32,661 nt of DNA from Kitasatospora sp. MAA4 (GTDB taxonomy: Bacteria > Actinomycetota > Actinomycetes > Streptomycetales > Streptomycetaceae): positions 1-32,661 of the forward strand of contig NZ_JARZAI010000048.1 in NCBI RefSeq assembly GCF_029893355.1, given 5' to 3'. Both the position numbers and the translations under genes were made by a program. Below the pieces are notes generated by a model. It saw nothing but the letters and a program-made list of their open reading frames with translations, was not told where the DNA came from and did not search any database. How positions within the stretch are numbered: the first letter of the stretch is position 1; each line of letters opens with the position of its first letter. Positions 1-7,067 of the stretch are shown in pieces.

Positions 1-516
1 GATGAGCACGGCGCGCTGGCGGGCCGGGAGTCGCTGGATGGCGGCGAGGAAGGCCAGCTCGATCGTCTCCTTGGCGGTGACGACCACCTCCGGCTGCGCG
101 TCCGGTGGCGCCGGTGCCTCCAGCAGCCGGTCGGGGTAGGGCTGAAGCCAGGGCACGTCCAGTGGCGGCGCCGGCACGCCGCGCGGGTCGGCCGGCCCGG
201 ACACGTCCGTCGACCAGACCCGGGCTCTGCGCCGCCGTAGTGCGTCCAGGCACGCGTGGGTGGCGATCCCGTACAGCCAGGCCCGGAAGGGGGCGCGCCC
301 GGCGTAGCTGTCCAGCCGGGCCCAGGCCCGCAGGTACGTCTCCTGCACGGCGTCCTCGGCGTCCTCGACCGAGCCGAGCATCCGGTAGCAGTGCACCTGC
401 AGCTCATGACGGTACGGCTCGGCCAGCCGAGCGAAAGCACCCTGGTCGCCGGTCCGCGCGGCGTCCACCATCGATCCGTCCACAGACGTATGACGCGCAG
501 GAGGGCCAGAATTCAT
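1..516 (-). CDS. ECF-family RNA polymerase sigma factor (3' end beyond window)
   Basis: Extracytoplasmic-function sigma factor, expected to direct RNA polymerase to a small set of promoters. The reading frame on the minus strand runs off the window edge, so only the first 172 codons are present. Region 2 is clear: a helix with HCYRMLGSVEDAEDAVQET, then a conserved LRAWxRL stretch and FRAWLYGIATHACLDALRRR. A Pro-rich linker containing VPWLQPYPDRLL follows, then the start of region 4 (LPARQRAVL). The linker motif and spacing are typical of the long, SnoaL-tailed sigma-70 group (TIGR02960/SigX5-like), but the tail is not visible. I chose the ATG at 516 because it overlaps the TGA of the HxlR gene as ATGA, which implies translational coupling; a second in-frame ATG lies at 471. 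The pair probably forms one transcript under HxlR autocontrol. Confidence 0.88.
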   Translation of the reverse strand, partial: MNSGPPARHTSVDGSMVDAARTGDQGAFARLAEPYRHELQVHCYRMLGSVEDAEDAVQETYLRAWARLDSYAGRAPFRAWLYGIATHACLDALRRRRARVWSTDVSGPADPRGVPAPPLDVPWLQPYPDRLLEAPAPPDAQPEVVVTAKETIELAFLAAIQRLPARQRAVLI

Positions 517-962
517 CGGTGGTATCCAGATGTGGCCTGGATCTCGGCCGGGTCGTCCACACGACCACACTGGGCGCAGATCGTCTGCTGGGCGACTCCG
601 GCGCCGCACACCGCGTGGGTGTAGAGGATCGGCGGCGGGCCATCGGTCGCCCACTGGTCGCCCCACTCGGTGAGTGCGACCAGCGCGGGCGCGAGGGCTC
701 GCCCCTTGTCGGTCAGCAGGTACTCGTACAGTTCGGGCCGCTCGGAGTACCTGTTGCGCCGCATGATGCCGGCCTGGACGAATCCGTCGAGCCGGGCCTG
801 CAGGATATTGGTCGCGATGCCAAGGCTGCGCTGGAAGTCGCCGTAGCGGGTCGACCCCGCGAACAGGGCGTCGCGCACGATCAGCAGGCTCCAGCGTTCG
901 CCGATCACCTCCAGTGAGCGGGCGATCGAGCACACCTGTGAGTCGTAGGTCTTTCCCAGCAC
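513..962 (-). CDS. HxlR-family winged-helix transcriptional regulator
   Basis: Small winged-helix DNA-binding protein of the HxlR/MarR-like group, usually a dimer that responds to reactive or redox-active small molecules. The sequence shows the family core: LEVIGERWSLLIVRD, then FQRSLGIATNILQARLDG (recognition helix region) and YEYLLTDKGRAL (wing). The C-terminal part has CAQCG with a further Cys upstream, so a metal or redox site is possible. I place the start at the GTG at 962 (LGKTYDSQVCS follows, the usual N-terminus of the family; 149 aa). An ATG at 1034 would add 24 residues but would translate through the palindrome at 980-1004. The stop overlaps the ATG of the ECF sigma gene. It is divergent from the reductase gene at 1033, the classic arrangement of an HxlR repressor and its target. 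Confidence 0.88.
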   Translation of the reverse strand: MLGKTYDSQVCSIARSLEVIGERWSLLIVRDALFAGSTRYGDFQRSLGIATNILQARLDGFVQAGIMRRNRYSERPELYEYLLTDKGRALAPALVALTEWGDQWATDGPPPILYTHAVCGAGVAQQTICAQCGRVDDPAEIQATSGYHR

Positions 963-979
963 GCTCCAAAGCCTACCGG

Positions 980-1004
980 TGGCACTTGCATCATGAAAGT
1001 GCCA
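980..1004. promoter_or_regulatory. Probable HxlR operator, near-perfect 25-bp palindrome
   Basis: The arms TGGCACTT (980-987) and AAGTGCCA (997-1004) are exactly complementary. The inner CAT/ATG also pairs, so only one base pair of the 25-bp dyad (988/996) is broken. It lies 18 bp before the GTG of the HxlR gene and about 29 bp before the ATG of the divergent reductase, where a regulator could control both. Assignment to HxlR is inferred from position. Confidence 0.7.
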
Positions 1005-1032
1005 GGCTGGAAGGAGACCCCGGGAGGCGGAC

Positions 1033-1614
1033 ATGCGGAAGCTGATCGCAGGAATGAAGATCTCGCTCGACGGGCTGTGCGAGGGCCCGGAAGGCTATGC
1101 GGACTGGGTGGAGGCGTGGTCCGACGACTACGACCTGATGTCGCGCGTGGACGCGTGCGTGCTCGGCGCCGGGATGTACCGCAACTACGAGCCGTACTGG
1201 ACCTCGGTGCAGAACGAGCCGGACAAGCCCCACTGGCTCGGCGACGGCCTGCCGACGCCAGCCGAGATCGACTGGGCCCGCTTCGCCGCGCGGACCCCGC
1301 ACTACGTGCTGTCGAGCACCCTGACGTCGGCGCTGTGGCCGAACACGAGCTTCGTGTGCGGAGCCGACGACGTCGCGGCGCTCAAGCGGCAACCCGGCAA
1401 GGACATCTACCTCATGGGCGGCGCTCGAACGACGGCGAGCCTGATCGATGCCGGGTTGGTGGACGAACTCCGGCTCATCGTCTATCCGTTGATCGCCGGT
1501 GAGGGAAAGCCGCTCTTCACGGCGGCGGAACGCCGTCACGAGCTGGAACTACAGAAGGTCCAGCAGCTCTCCCGCGGGCGGGTGGGCCTGACCTACGGGA
1601 CCGTAGCCGCATGA
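1033..1614 (+). CDS. Dihydrofolate reductase family protein (RibD C-terminal domain)
   Basis: 193-residue single-domain protein of the RibD-C/DHFR-like fold, which binds NADPH and reduces small heterocyclic or carbonyl substrates; the actual substrate of these stand-alone paralogues is rarely known. The sequence shows the N-terminal strand RKLIAGMKISLDGL, a central GAGMYRNYEPYW segment, the nucleotide-binding turn IYLMGGARTTASLIDAGLVDELRL, and YPLIAGEGKPLF, all standard for the family. The RBS GGGAGG (1022-1027) sits 5 bases before the ATG. It is divergent from HxlR across a palindrome, so it is the likely HxlR-controlled target. A similar arrangement is common in Streptomyces, where these proteins are annotated 'dihydrofolate reductase family' and are not the folate enzyme. 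Confidence 0.88.
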   Translation: MRKLIAGMKISLDGLCEGPEGYADWVEAWSDDYDLMSRVDACVLGAGMYRNYEPYWTSVQNEPDKPHWLGDGLPTPAEIDWARFAARTPHYVLSSTLTSALWPNTSFVCGADDVAALKRQPGKDIYLMGGARTTASLIDAGLVDELRLIVYPLIAGEGKPLFTAAERRHELELQKVQQLSRGRVGLTYGTVAA

Positions 1615-1737
1615 CGCCTGGCGCGGCGCGGCGCGGTCGCGCTCGCGCGGGGCGACGCACGGGGGCGGGGGCACATGTCGATCGCGCCACTGGGTAGACG
1701 AACGTCGAACCATCTCGCCCGACGGAAGGCCGGTCCC

Positions 1738-1899
1738 ATGGTCAAGGTGCTGCTTGTCCTGCTCTGTCTGGTTCTTCCCTGGTTGGCCGTGCTGATCAAG
1801 GAGGGACCGAGCATGCGGGTGCTGTGGGCGTTCCTGCTCCAGCTGTGTGGGCACATCCCAGGGGTGGTCTACGGCATCTACCGGGTGGTGCAGGACTGA
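1738..1899 (+). CDS. Pmp3/YqaE-type small membrane protein (UPF0057)
   Basis: 53-residue hydrophobic protein with two membrane helices: VLLVLLCLVLPWLAVLI near the start and VLWAFLLQLCGHIPGVVYGI near the end. The second ends in the family signature of Gly-(His/Trp)-Ile-Pro-Gly followed by an aromatic or aliphatic helix and Tyr. Pmp3-type proteolipids sit in the cytoplasmic membrane and influence ion homeostasis and membrane potential under stress. An in-frame ATG at 1675 would add 21 polar residues, but the ATG at 1738 has a good RBS (GGAAGG, 1724-1729) and gives the usual family length. A GGGTAG hexamer at 1692-1697 resembles the -10 of SigB-type promoters, without a convincing -35. Confidence 0.8.
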   Translation: MVKVLLVLLCLVLPWLAVLIKEGPSMRVLWAFLLQLCGHIPGVVYGIYRVVQD

Positions 1900-1982
1900 C
1901 CGGAAGCCTCAAGGCCGCAGGAAGCGCCGCAGGCGGGTGAGCGGCCAGGTGTTGACGACCAGGCCGGAGACGGGTACCGGTG

Positions 1983-3281
1983 TCAGTCGGCCGGACCGCT
2001 GGCCAAGGTGAGCGTCGCGCTGTGCTGCGCTCCGTTCGCGTCGATCCACTGGACCGTCACGTGGTGGCCTGGTTTCTGGCTGATCATCAGATCGGTCAGT
2101 GCGTCCGGGCCGCTGACGGACTGCCCGTTGACGGCGGTGATCTCGTCACCCGCGGTGAGCGCCGCCTGTGCGGCCGGGGAGCCCGGGACCACCCCCGCTA
2201 TCAACACGCCGCCGGTGTCCGCTCCCGAGCCCGAGCCGGACCCCGAGCCGGACCCCGAACCCGTCGCGACCTCGACGCCGATGAAGGCCGTCGGCCCGAC
2301 GTGCACGTCCGTACCGGCCTTGCCCGCCGTGATCTGTTCGGCCACCGGGAGCGCCGTGTCGATCGGGATCGCGAAGGCCTGCGGCGAGGACAGCTGTTGC
2401 GAGTCGGTCGTCGTGGCGCCCGCGGTGTCGATGCCGATGACAGCGCCGGCGGAGTCCACCAGCGCACCGCCCGAGTCGCCCGGCTGGACGGCCGCGTCCA
2501 CCTGGATCATGCCGGTCAACTGCTCGGCCGTGCCGCTCTGCTGATCGCTCGCGGTGATCGACTGGTTGAGAGCGGTCACGCTGCCCGGTGCCGCCGACGG
2601 CGTCTGATCGGTGCCGCCGGCGTTGCCGATGGCCACCACCGCCGTGCCCACCGCCACCTTCGAGGAGTTGCCCAGCTTCGCTGTCGCCAGATTGGAGGCG
2701 TCCTTCAGCTGGAGCACCGCCAGGTCGCCCGTGCGGTCGTAGCCGACCACGGTGGCCGTGTAGGTGTGGCCGTTGCCGATGTCGGTCGCAGTGACCGAGG
2801 AGGCGCCGTCGATCACGTGGTTGTTGGTGAGCACCTCGCCGGTGGCGGTGAGCACGATGCCGGTCCCCGCGGCGTACCCGCCCTGGTAGCCGAGCGTGAC
2901 GTTGACATCCACCAGGCTCGGGTCCACCGCGGCGGCGACACCGCTCGCCGCGCCGCCGTCGCCGGACGCGGGGGCGTACGGCGTGGCCGGCCCGGCGGGC
3001 GAGGCGGTCGCCGTGGCCGGGGGCCGCCAGAACGCGCGGTCGACCCCGACACCCGCCGCGGCGGCCACCACCACTGCGGCCAGCAGCACCAGGGACCTGC
3101 GCCTCCTGTGCCGCCGTGGTGGCAGCGGCGGATGTCCGTGGCCGGGCGGCACGGGCCCCGGCGGATACGGGGGCATCGGCGGCAGGCCGGACCCAGGCGG
3201 CTGCGGTGGCGGGCCCCAGCCCGCGATCGGGGGGCTGTCCCCGGACGGGATCGGCGCCCCTGGTTCCTGATTTCCGTTCAC
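1983..3281 (-). CDS. Membrane-anchored trypsin-like serine protease with PDZ domain (HtrA/DegP type)
   Basis: 432-residue S1C-type protease. Layout: Pro/Gly-rich cytoplasmic tail (1-55), Arg-rich stop (about 56-62), one membrane helix (about 63-79), an Ala/Pro linker, the trypsin-like domain (about 120-315), a (Gly-Ser)n linker (about 341-353) and a PDZ domain (about 358-425). The triad is visible as His155 in LTNNHVIDG, Asp186 in RTGDLAVL and Ser270 in VQPGDSGGAL. Such proteases act outside the membrane on misfolded or regulatory proteins. I chose the GTG at 3281, with GAGG about 5 bases upstream, over longer frames whose N-termini look non-coding. It is divergent from the kinase/sigma module. 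The Gly-Ser linker is encoded by a simple repeat (about 2221-2262), so its length may vary between strains. Confidence 0.9.
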   Translation of the reverse strand: MNGNQEPGAPIPSGDSPPIAGWGPPPQPPGSGLPPMPPYPPGPVPPGHGHPPLPPRRHRRRRSLVLLAAVVVAAAAGVGVDRAFWRPPATATASPAGPATPYAPASGDGGAASGVAAAVDPSLVDVNVTLGYQGGYAAGTGIVLTATGEVLTNNHVIDGASSVTATDIGNGHTYTATVVGYDRTGDLAVLQLKDASNLATAKLGNSSKVAVGTAVVAIGNAGGTDQTPSAAPGSVTALNQSITASDQQSGTAEQLTGMIQVDAAVQPGDSGGALVDSAGAVIGIDTAGATTTDSQQLSSPQAFAIPIDTALPVAEQITAGKAGTDVHVGPTAFIGVEVATGSGSGSGSGSGSGADTGGVLIAGVVPGSPAAQAALTAGDEITAVNGQSVSGPDALTDLMISQKPGHHVTVQWIDANGAQHSATLTLASGPAD

Positions 3282-3450
3282 GACGGCCTCATCAGAAGGT
3301 CTCGGCGAAGACACTCCAAGAACCTGCGGCCCCGGCGGGCCGAGTCGGTGCTTCCTCCCTCCATGATGCGAGGCCGGAGCGTGAAACCGTGTGAGCGTTG
3401 GATGAGCTTCTTCTTTAACGAGGCCGACTCGGCGCACGACCGCAGTTGCT

Positions 3451-3476
3451 CGGTGGAGCCACCGGTGGCTCCACCG
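3451..3476. promoter_or_regulatory. Perfect 26-bp palindrome in divergent intergenic region
   Basis: The left half CGGTGGAGCCACC (3451-3463) is the exact reverse complement of the right half (3464-3476), with no spacer. It lies in the 316-base gap between the HtrA-type protease and the kinase gene. It could be an operator for a dimeric regulator or a cruciform/hairpin; no regulator is assigned. The rest of this gap holds the SigB-like element at 3491-3515 and nothing else I can identify. Confidence 0.55.
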
Positions 3477-3490
3477 CGACGCTTCGCCAC

Positions 3491-3515
3491 GCATGCCGGG
3501 TTGGCGCCGGGGTAG
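3491..3515 (+). promoter_or_regulatory. Predicted SigB-type promoter of the kinase gene
   Basis: GCAT (3491-3494), 15 bases, then GGGTAG (3510-3515). This fits the published Streptomyces SigB-group consensus GNNT-N14-16-GGGTA(C/T), except for the last base. The identical GCAT-N15-GGGTAG pattern occurs upstream of the sigma gene at 4091-4115. The start codon is 83 bases downstream of the -10. Confidence 0.5.
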
Positions 3516-3597
3516 GCGAGGGGCGGCCCGAAAGCTGACGGGCCGGTAGTGGGAAGCCGGCCGGTTCCGCAGTCACACGAGTTCGGAGACGAGGAGC

Positions 3598-4068
3598 ATG
3601 GACGTTCCCAGCGCGGGCACGCCTGAGCCACCAGGTCTGCCGACCCATGGCCAGCGGCGTCGGCTGCACCTGGCCGGGACGCGGGGGCAGGTGGCTCGTG
3701 GCCGGGACTTCACCCGGCAGGCCCTCGCGGACTGGCACTGGCTGCCGGAGCGCGGCCGGGGCGAGCCGGGTGCTGCGGAGGATGCGCTGCTGCTGGTGTC
3801 CGAGCTGCTGGCGAACGCCTGCCTGCACGCCGGCGGGCCGCACGGTCTGCTCCTGGACGCTTCGGCCGAGCGTCTGCGGATCGAGGTGACCGACGGGAGC
3901 GGCACGCTGCCCTCGCCCCGTCTGCCGCACGAGCCCGGTCGGCCGGGTGGGCACGGGCTCCATGTCGTGCAGCGGCTGTCCGACCGGTGGGGTGCGACAC
4001 CGACCGCTGAAGGGAAGACCGTGTGGCTGGAGATCGCGGCGCCCAAAGCGGGACATAACCGAACGTAG
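3598..4068 (+). CDS. RsbW/SpoIIAB-like serine kinase, anti-sigma factor (HATPase_c)
   Basis: 156-residue protein with a GHKL ATP-binding fold. The N box is LLVSELLANACLHAGG (around residue 65-80); the Asp-containing turn is VTDGSG (about 98-103); the G box is GGHGLHVVQRLSDRWG (about 117-132). Stand-alone kinases of this type bind and silence SigB-group sigma factors and phosphorylate anti-anti-sigma partners. It is followed after 82 bases by a SigB-group sigma gene, making it the likely partner. No anti-anti-sigma (STAS) gene is present here. The RBS GAGGAG lies just before the ATG. Streptomyces encode dozens of such kinases, so the pairing rests on adjacency and on the shared promoter motif. 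Confidence 0.82.
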   Translation: MDVPSAGTPEPPGLPTHGQRRRLHLAGTRGQVARGRDFTRQALADWHWLPERGRGEPGAAEDALLLVSELLANACLHAGGPHGLLLDASAERLRIEVTDGSGTLPSPRLPHEPGRPGGHGLHVVQRLSDRWGATPTAEGKTVWLEIAAPKAGHNRT

Positions 4069-4090
4069 TGGACTACTTGGCGTTTGAGGC

Positions 4091-4115
4091 GCATCACCGA
4101 TAGTGATAGGGGTAG
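4091..4115 (+). promoter_or_regulatory. Predicted SigB-type promoter of the sigma gene
   Basis: GCAT (4091-4094), exactly 15 bases, then GGGTAG (4110-4115), 35 bases before the ATG. It is the same pattern and spacing as at 3491-3515, which suggests autoregulation. A small dyad, ATCAC (4093-4097) and GTGAT (4103-4107), lies within the spacer and could be an additional operator. Confidence 0.55.
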
Positions 4116-4150
4116 AGGCGCACCACGACGACACCGACGGAAGGAACGTC

Positions 4151-5056
4151 ATGACGGCGCACCGCGCTTCCCTGACCAATCCCCACCCCGTTCACGACAC
4201 CACCACGTCGTCGGACATCGCGTCCAGCACCTCCGTGCCCCCGGCTGAGCCGCTGGACCCGCCGCACATCGACGACCCCAGGGCCGTCGCTCCGCAGGAT
4301 GCCCGTGAGCTGTCCCGCGCCCTGCTGGCCAGGCTGACGGACCTCGAAGAGGGCACCGCCGAGTACTCCTACGTCCGCGCCACCCTGATCGAGCTGAACA
4401 TCTCGCTCGTCAAGTACGCGGCGCGCCGCTTCCACTCGCACTCCGAACCGATGGACGACATCCTCCAGGTCGGCACCATCGGCCTCATCAAGGCCATCGA
4501 CCGCTTCGAGCCCGACCGCGGCCTGGAGTTCACGACCTTCGCGATGCCCACCGTCATCGGTGAGATCAAGCGCCACTTCCGCGACACCACCTGGGCCGTC
4601 CACGTCCCGCGCCGGCTGCAGGAGCTGCGCCTGAGCCTGGCCCGCGCCGCCGACGAGATGGAGCAGCGCCTCGACCGGGCACCCACCGTCGCCGAACTCG
4701 CCGCCCAGCTGGAGGTGAGCGAGGAGGAGGTCATCGACGGGCTCACCGCGAGCAACGGCTACACCGCCGGCTCGCTGGACATGCAGCTCGAAGACGACTC
4801 GCCCGACAGCACGCTGGCCTGCCGACTCGGCTTCGACGACACCCGCCTCGCCCGCGTCGAGGACCTCCACGCCCTCAAGCCGCTCATCGGGGCCCTCCCG
4901 GACCGCGATCGCACGATCATCTCGATGCGCTTCGTGGAGGAGCTGACCCAGGCGCAGATAGGGCGGCAGCTCGGCATCTCGCAGATGCAGGTCTCACGCC
5001 TGCTGAGCCGCGCCCTGGCCACCCTGCGCACAGGGCTGCTTCACGACGCCGGCTGA
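4151..5056 (+). CDS. RNA polymerase sigma factor, SigB/SigF/SigG subfamily
   Basis: 301-residue group-3 sigma-70 factor used for stress response or development. Region 2 reads from VKYAARRFHSHSEPMDDILQ through GLIKAIDRFEPDRGLEFTTF and MPTVIGEIKRHFRD. Region 3 includes RLDRAPTVAELAAQLEVSEE. Region 4 ends with LPDRDRTIISMRFVEELTQ and a helix-turn-helix QIGRQLGISQMQVSRLLSRA. I use the ATG at 4151, which has AAGGAA 5-6 bases upstream, rather than a start at 4103 inside the predicted promoter. The first 60 residues are Pro/Thr/Ser-rich and divergent, as is common. It is probably held inactive by the kinase encoded just upstream. The gene end is duplicated as a 15-bp repeat that includes the stop codon. 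Confidence 0.92.
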   Translation: MTAHRASLTNPHPVHDTTTSSDIASSTSVPPAEPLDPPHIDDPRAVAPQDARELSRALLARLTDLEEGTAEYSYVRATLIELNISLVKYAARRFHSHSEPMDDILQVGTIGLIKAIDRFEPDRGLEFTTFAMPTVIGEIKRHFRDTTWAVHVPRRLQELRLSLARAADEMEQRLDRAPTVAELAAQLEVSEEEVIDGLTASNGYTAGSLDMQLEDDSPDSTLACRLGFDDTRLARVEDLHALKPLIGALPDRDRTIISMRFVEELTQAQIGRQLGISQMQVSRLLSRALATLRTGLLHDAG

Positions 5057-5085
5057 CTCGAGGCCGGCTGACTCGACGCCGGCGA
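5045..5085 (+). repeat. 15-bp tandem duplication across the sigma gene stop codon
   Basis: GCCGGCTGACTCGA occurs at 5048-5061 and again at 5063-5076, with a decaying third copy (GACGCCGGCG, from 5075). The period is 15, so the stop codon is repeated in frame. It is probably replication slippage. The remaining bases to 5218 show no start or gene I can support. Confidence 0.8.
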
Positions 5086-5218
5086 AGGCAACCACACGCT
5101 GCTGCACGGCGTCCGCCGCCGCCGCGCATGCGATCTCGGCCTGGGCGAGTCGTTCCGCGGCGGCGGGCGGCGCTTCGAGGTGGACAGTGCCCTCCCTGGT
5201 CCGAGTGAGACCGGTCGG

Positions 5219-6175
5219 TCAGCGCAGGGCCTGCGACTGCCAGTAGGCGAAGGTGCGAACCGGGTCGCCGTCCAGCCGCCACGGCCAGGGAGTGACCGTT
5301 CGTCCGATCATCCGGAAGACCTCGTCGGCCTCCGGAACCCGCTTGGCCTGGACCAGCGCATAGGCCAGCACGTTCAGATCGGCCAGAGCCGCCGCGTGCT
5401 GCAGATGGCCGGGCCTGGTCCAGTCGGTCAGTGCCCGCTGCACCGCGGACTCGACGCGCGGCTGCGACCACTGCTTCCTCGCCATCAGCGCGTCGACGCC
5501 GCCGCGGGCGACGGTCCGGTGGTGGTGGTCGACGATCGCCATCAGTTCCAGGCCCGCAACCGGCGCCGCGGTCGGTCCCGCCGGAGGCAGCCCGAAGCGG
5601 ACGGAATCGACGAAGTCGAGTACCTGGCCGTGCGATCCGCACTCCTCCGGCGAAAGGTAGCTCAGCATCTGGATATGCGCCTCGCGGTTCCAGGTGTCGC
5701 GCGCCGTCACCTCGTTCCAGGCTGCGATCATGTCCCGCTGATCGCACCGGACCAGCCGCAGTATCCCGATCAGCACCAACCAGGGAGTCGGGTCATTCGG
5801 CTGGAGTTCGGCGGCGCGATAGCACGCGTTGGCCGCGGCCTGCGCGTCCGCCATTCCGCCCGCCGTCCGACCGTGTGCCAGCTCGGCCCATGCCTGGAGG
5901 ATCAGCGCATCGGCGCTGTTGGGGCGGCGTCTCAGCCAGGACCGCGCAAGGCTCGACTCGGCCACCGAAGCAGCGAGCACCGAGAACCGGTGCGCTCGCC
6001 GGTCCCAATCCGTTCCGGTATTCCGAATCAGCCGCTCGATCTGATCGAGCTGAATATCCGTCAGGCCCGGCATGGGAGGCGTGTCAAGCTGCTTGCACAC
6101 CCTGCCCAGATCGCGGTCATCGAGTTCTGGAGCCAGCTGGGGGCCGGAGTTTCGAAGTCTTCCAAGGATTGACAC
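5219..6175 (-). CDS. Conserved hypothetical protein, TPR-like helical repeats
   Basis: 318-residue soluble protein without signal peptide or membrane segment. Residues about 85-160 read like paired helices of tetratricopeptide type: SWLRRRPNSADALILQAWAE, then NACYRAAELQPNDPTPWLVL. A later segment (LADLNVLAYALVQAKRVPEADEVFRMIG) repeats the pattern. This suggests a scaffold or partner-binding role; no catalytic motif is visible. The start is a GTG at 6175 with no obvious RBS, so translation may be leaderless or begin downstream (for example an in-frame ATG at 6073). It is convergent with the sigma gene and divergent from the GNAT gene. I recognise the style as an actinobacterial TPR protein but cannot name a function. 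Confidence 0.72.
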   Translation of the reverse strand: MSILGRLRNSGPQLAPELDDRDLGRVCKQLDTPPMPGLTDIQLDQIERLIRNTGTDWDRRAHRFSVLAASVAESSLARSWLRRRPNSADALILQAWAELAHGRTAGGMADAQAAANACYRAAELQPNDPTPWLVLIGILRLVRCDQRDMIAAWNEVTARDTWNREAHIQMLSYLSPEECGSHGQVLDFVDSVRFGLPPAGPTAAPVAGLELMAIVDHHHRTVARGGVDALMARKQWSQPRVESAVQRALTDWTRPGHLQHAAALADLNVLAYALVQAKRVPEADEVFRMIGRTVTPWPWRLDGDPVRTFAYWQSQALR

Positions 6176-6237
6176 GGCCGCAGCCTAGAGGCATTCCCGG
6201 GCGCTAGAAAGGCCCCGGATTGAATTGTTATTCGAAT

Positions 6238-6284
6238 CAGATGCAGAACAGATGCAGAACGAGCGCAGAGCCGGCGCAGAGCCG
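6238..6284 (+). repeat. Two pairs of 11-bp tandem repeats upstream of the GNAT gene
   Basis: CAGATGCAGAA occurs at 6238-6248 and 6249-6259; GCGCAGAGCCG occurs at 6263-6273 and 6274-6284. The period is about one helical turn. The second unit shares CGCAGAGCCG with the 14-bp repeats at 10353-10408. Role unknown. Confidence 0.75.
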
Positions 6285-6359
6285 GCCCCGAAAGCCGGAG
6301 TCCTCATGAACCTGACCATTTCCGGCTCGCCCCCACCCTTGGCTGGTGATCGTATTAGC

Positions 6360-6866
6360 ATGCCGTTCATGTCTCCTCACGATCTGACGATTCGCCACGC
6401 CCTTGCCGAGGACGACCGAGCCCTGGCCGACCTCAATCTCTCCGCCTGGTCCTGGCTGAGCGACGTCGCCCCACGACCCGCCGCAGACGCCGGCGTCTTC
6501 GACGAGCGCCACGACCCCGACGAGTACCTGGTGGCCGAGCAGGGCGGTCGCCTCGTCGGCTTCGTCCGCGCGGTACCGCCGACCCCGCTGGCCAGCAACC
6601 AGCACGTCCGCCAGATCCAGGGCCTCGCCGTGCACCCCGCCGCCCGCGGCAACGGCATCGGAGAGGCCTTGATCGAGGCAGCCTGCGCGACCGCCCGCAC
6701 CCGGGGAGCGCGCCGCGTCACCCTGCGGGTACTCGGCCACAACCTCCCCGCCCGCCGGCTGTACGAGCGCTGCGGCTTCACGGTCGAGGGCATCTGCCCG
6801 GAGGAGTTCCTGCTCGACGGCCGCTACGTCGACGACATCCTGATGGGCCGCCGGCTGGACGACTGA
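6360..6866 (+). CDS. GNAT-family N-acetyltransferase
   Basis: 168-residue acyl-CoA-dependent acetyltransferase of unknown substrate. The fold is visible in order: LTIRHALAEDDRALADLNL (beta 1/alpha 1), EYLVAEQGGRLVGFVRAV (beta 2-3), QIQGLAVHPAARGNGIGEAL (beta 4 and the acetyl-CoA pyrophosphate loop, R/Q-x-x-G-x-G/A type, ARGNGIG), and RVTLRVLGHNLPARRLYERC followed by GF (motif B), all standard for the RimI/PhnO-like group. The frame is open back to a TTG at 6225, but the family begins near the ATGs at 6360 or 6369; no strong RBS decides between them. It lies 17 bases before an unassigned 200-base gap and is probably transcribed alone. Confidence 0.85.
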   Translation: MPFMSPHDLTIRHALAEDDRALADLNLSAWSWLSDVAPRPAADAGVFDERHDPDEYLVAEQGGRLVGFVRAVPPTPLASNQHVRQIQGLAVHPAARGNGIGEALIEAACATARTRGARRVTLRVLGHNLPARRLYERCGFTVEGICPEEFLLDGRYVDDILMGRRLDD

Positions 6867-7067
6867 CCCACCTCCGGTGGTGGTTGACGGCGGGCGGGGG
6901 CGACGGCATGATGATGCCTCGCGTGGCCTACGCCGAACCTCCTGCGACCGTCCCCGGCACGGTCTCCCATCGGAGGCAAAGGGACCAGCGTCTCAGGTCG
7001 TTGTCGCAGCCCGATCGCCTCGGGCGGGGTTGCCGGGGAATCGTCGCTCAAGGCGTGGAAGGCCGCG

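Noticed and set aside
5057..5218. Minus-strand Ala-rich frame after the sigma gene
   Set aside because: Reads like coding (LAQAEIACAAAADAVQQR) but has no start or RBS and runs through the repeat into the sigma gene end.
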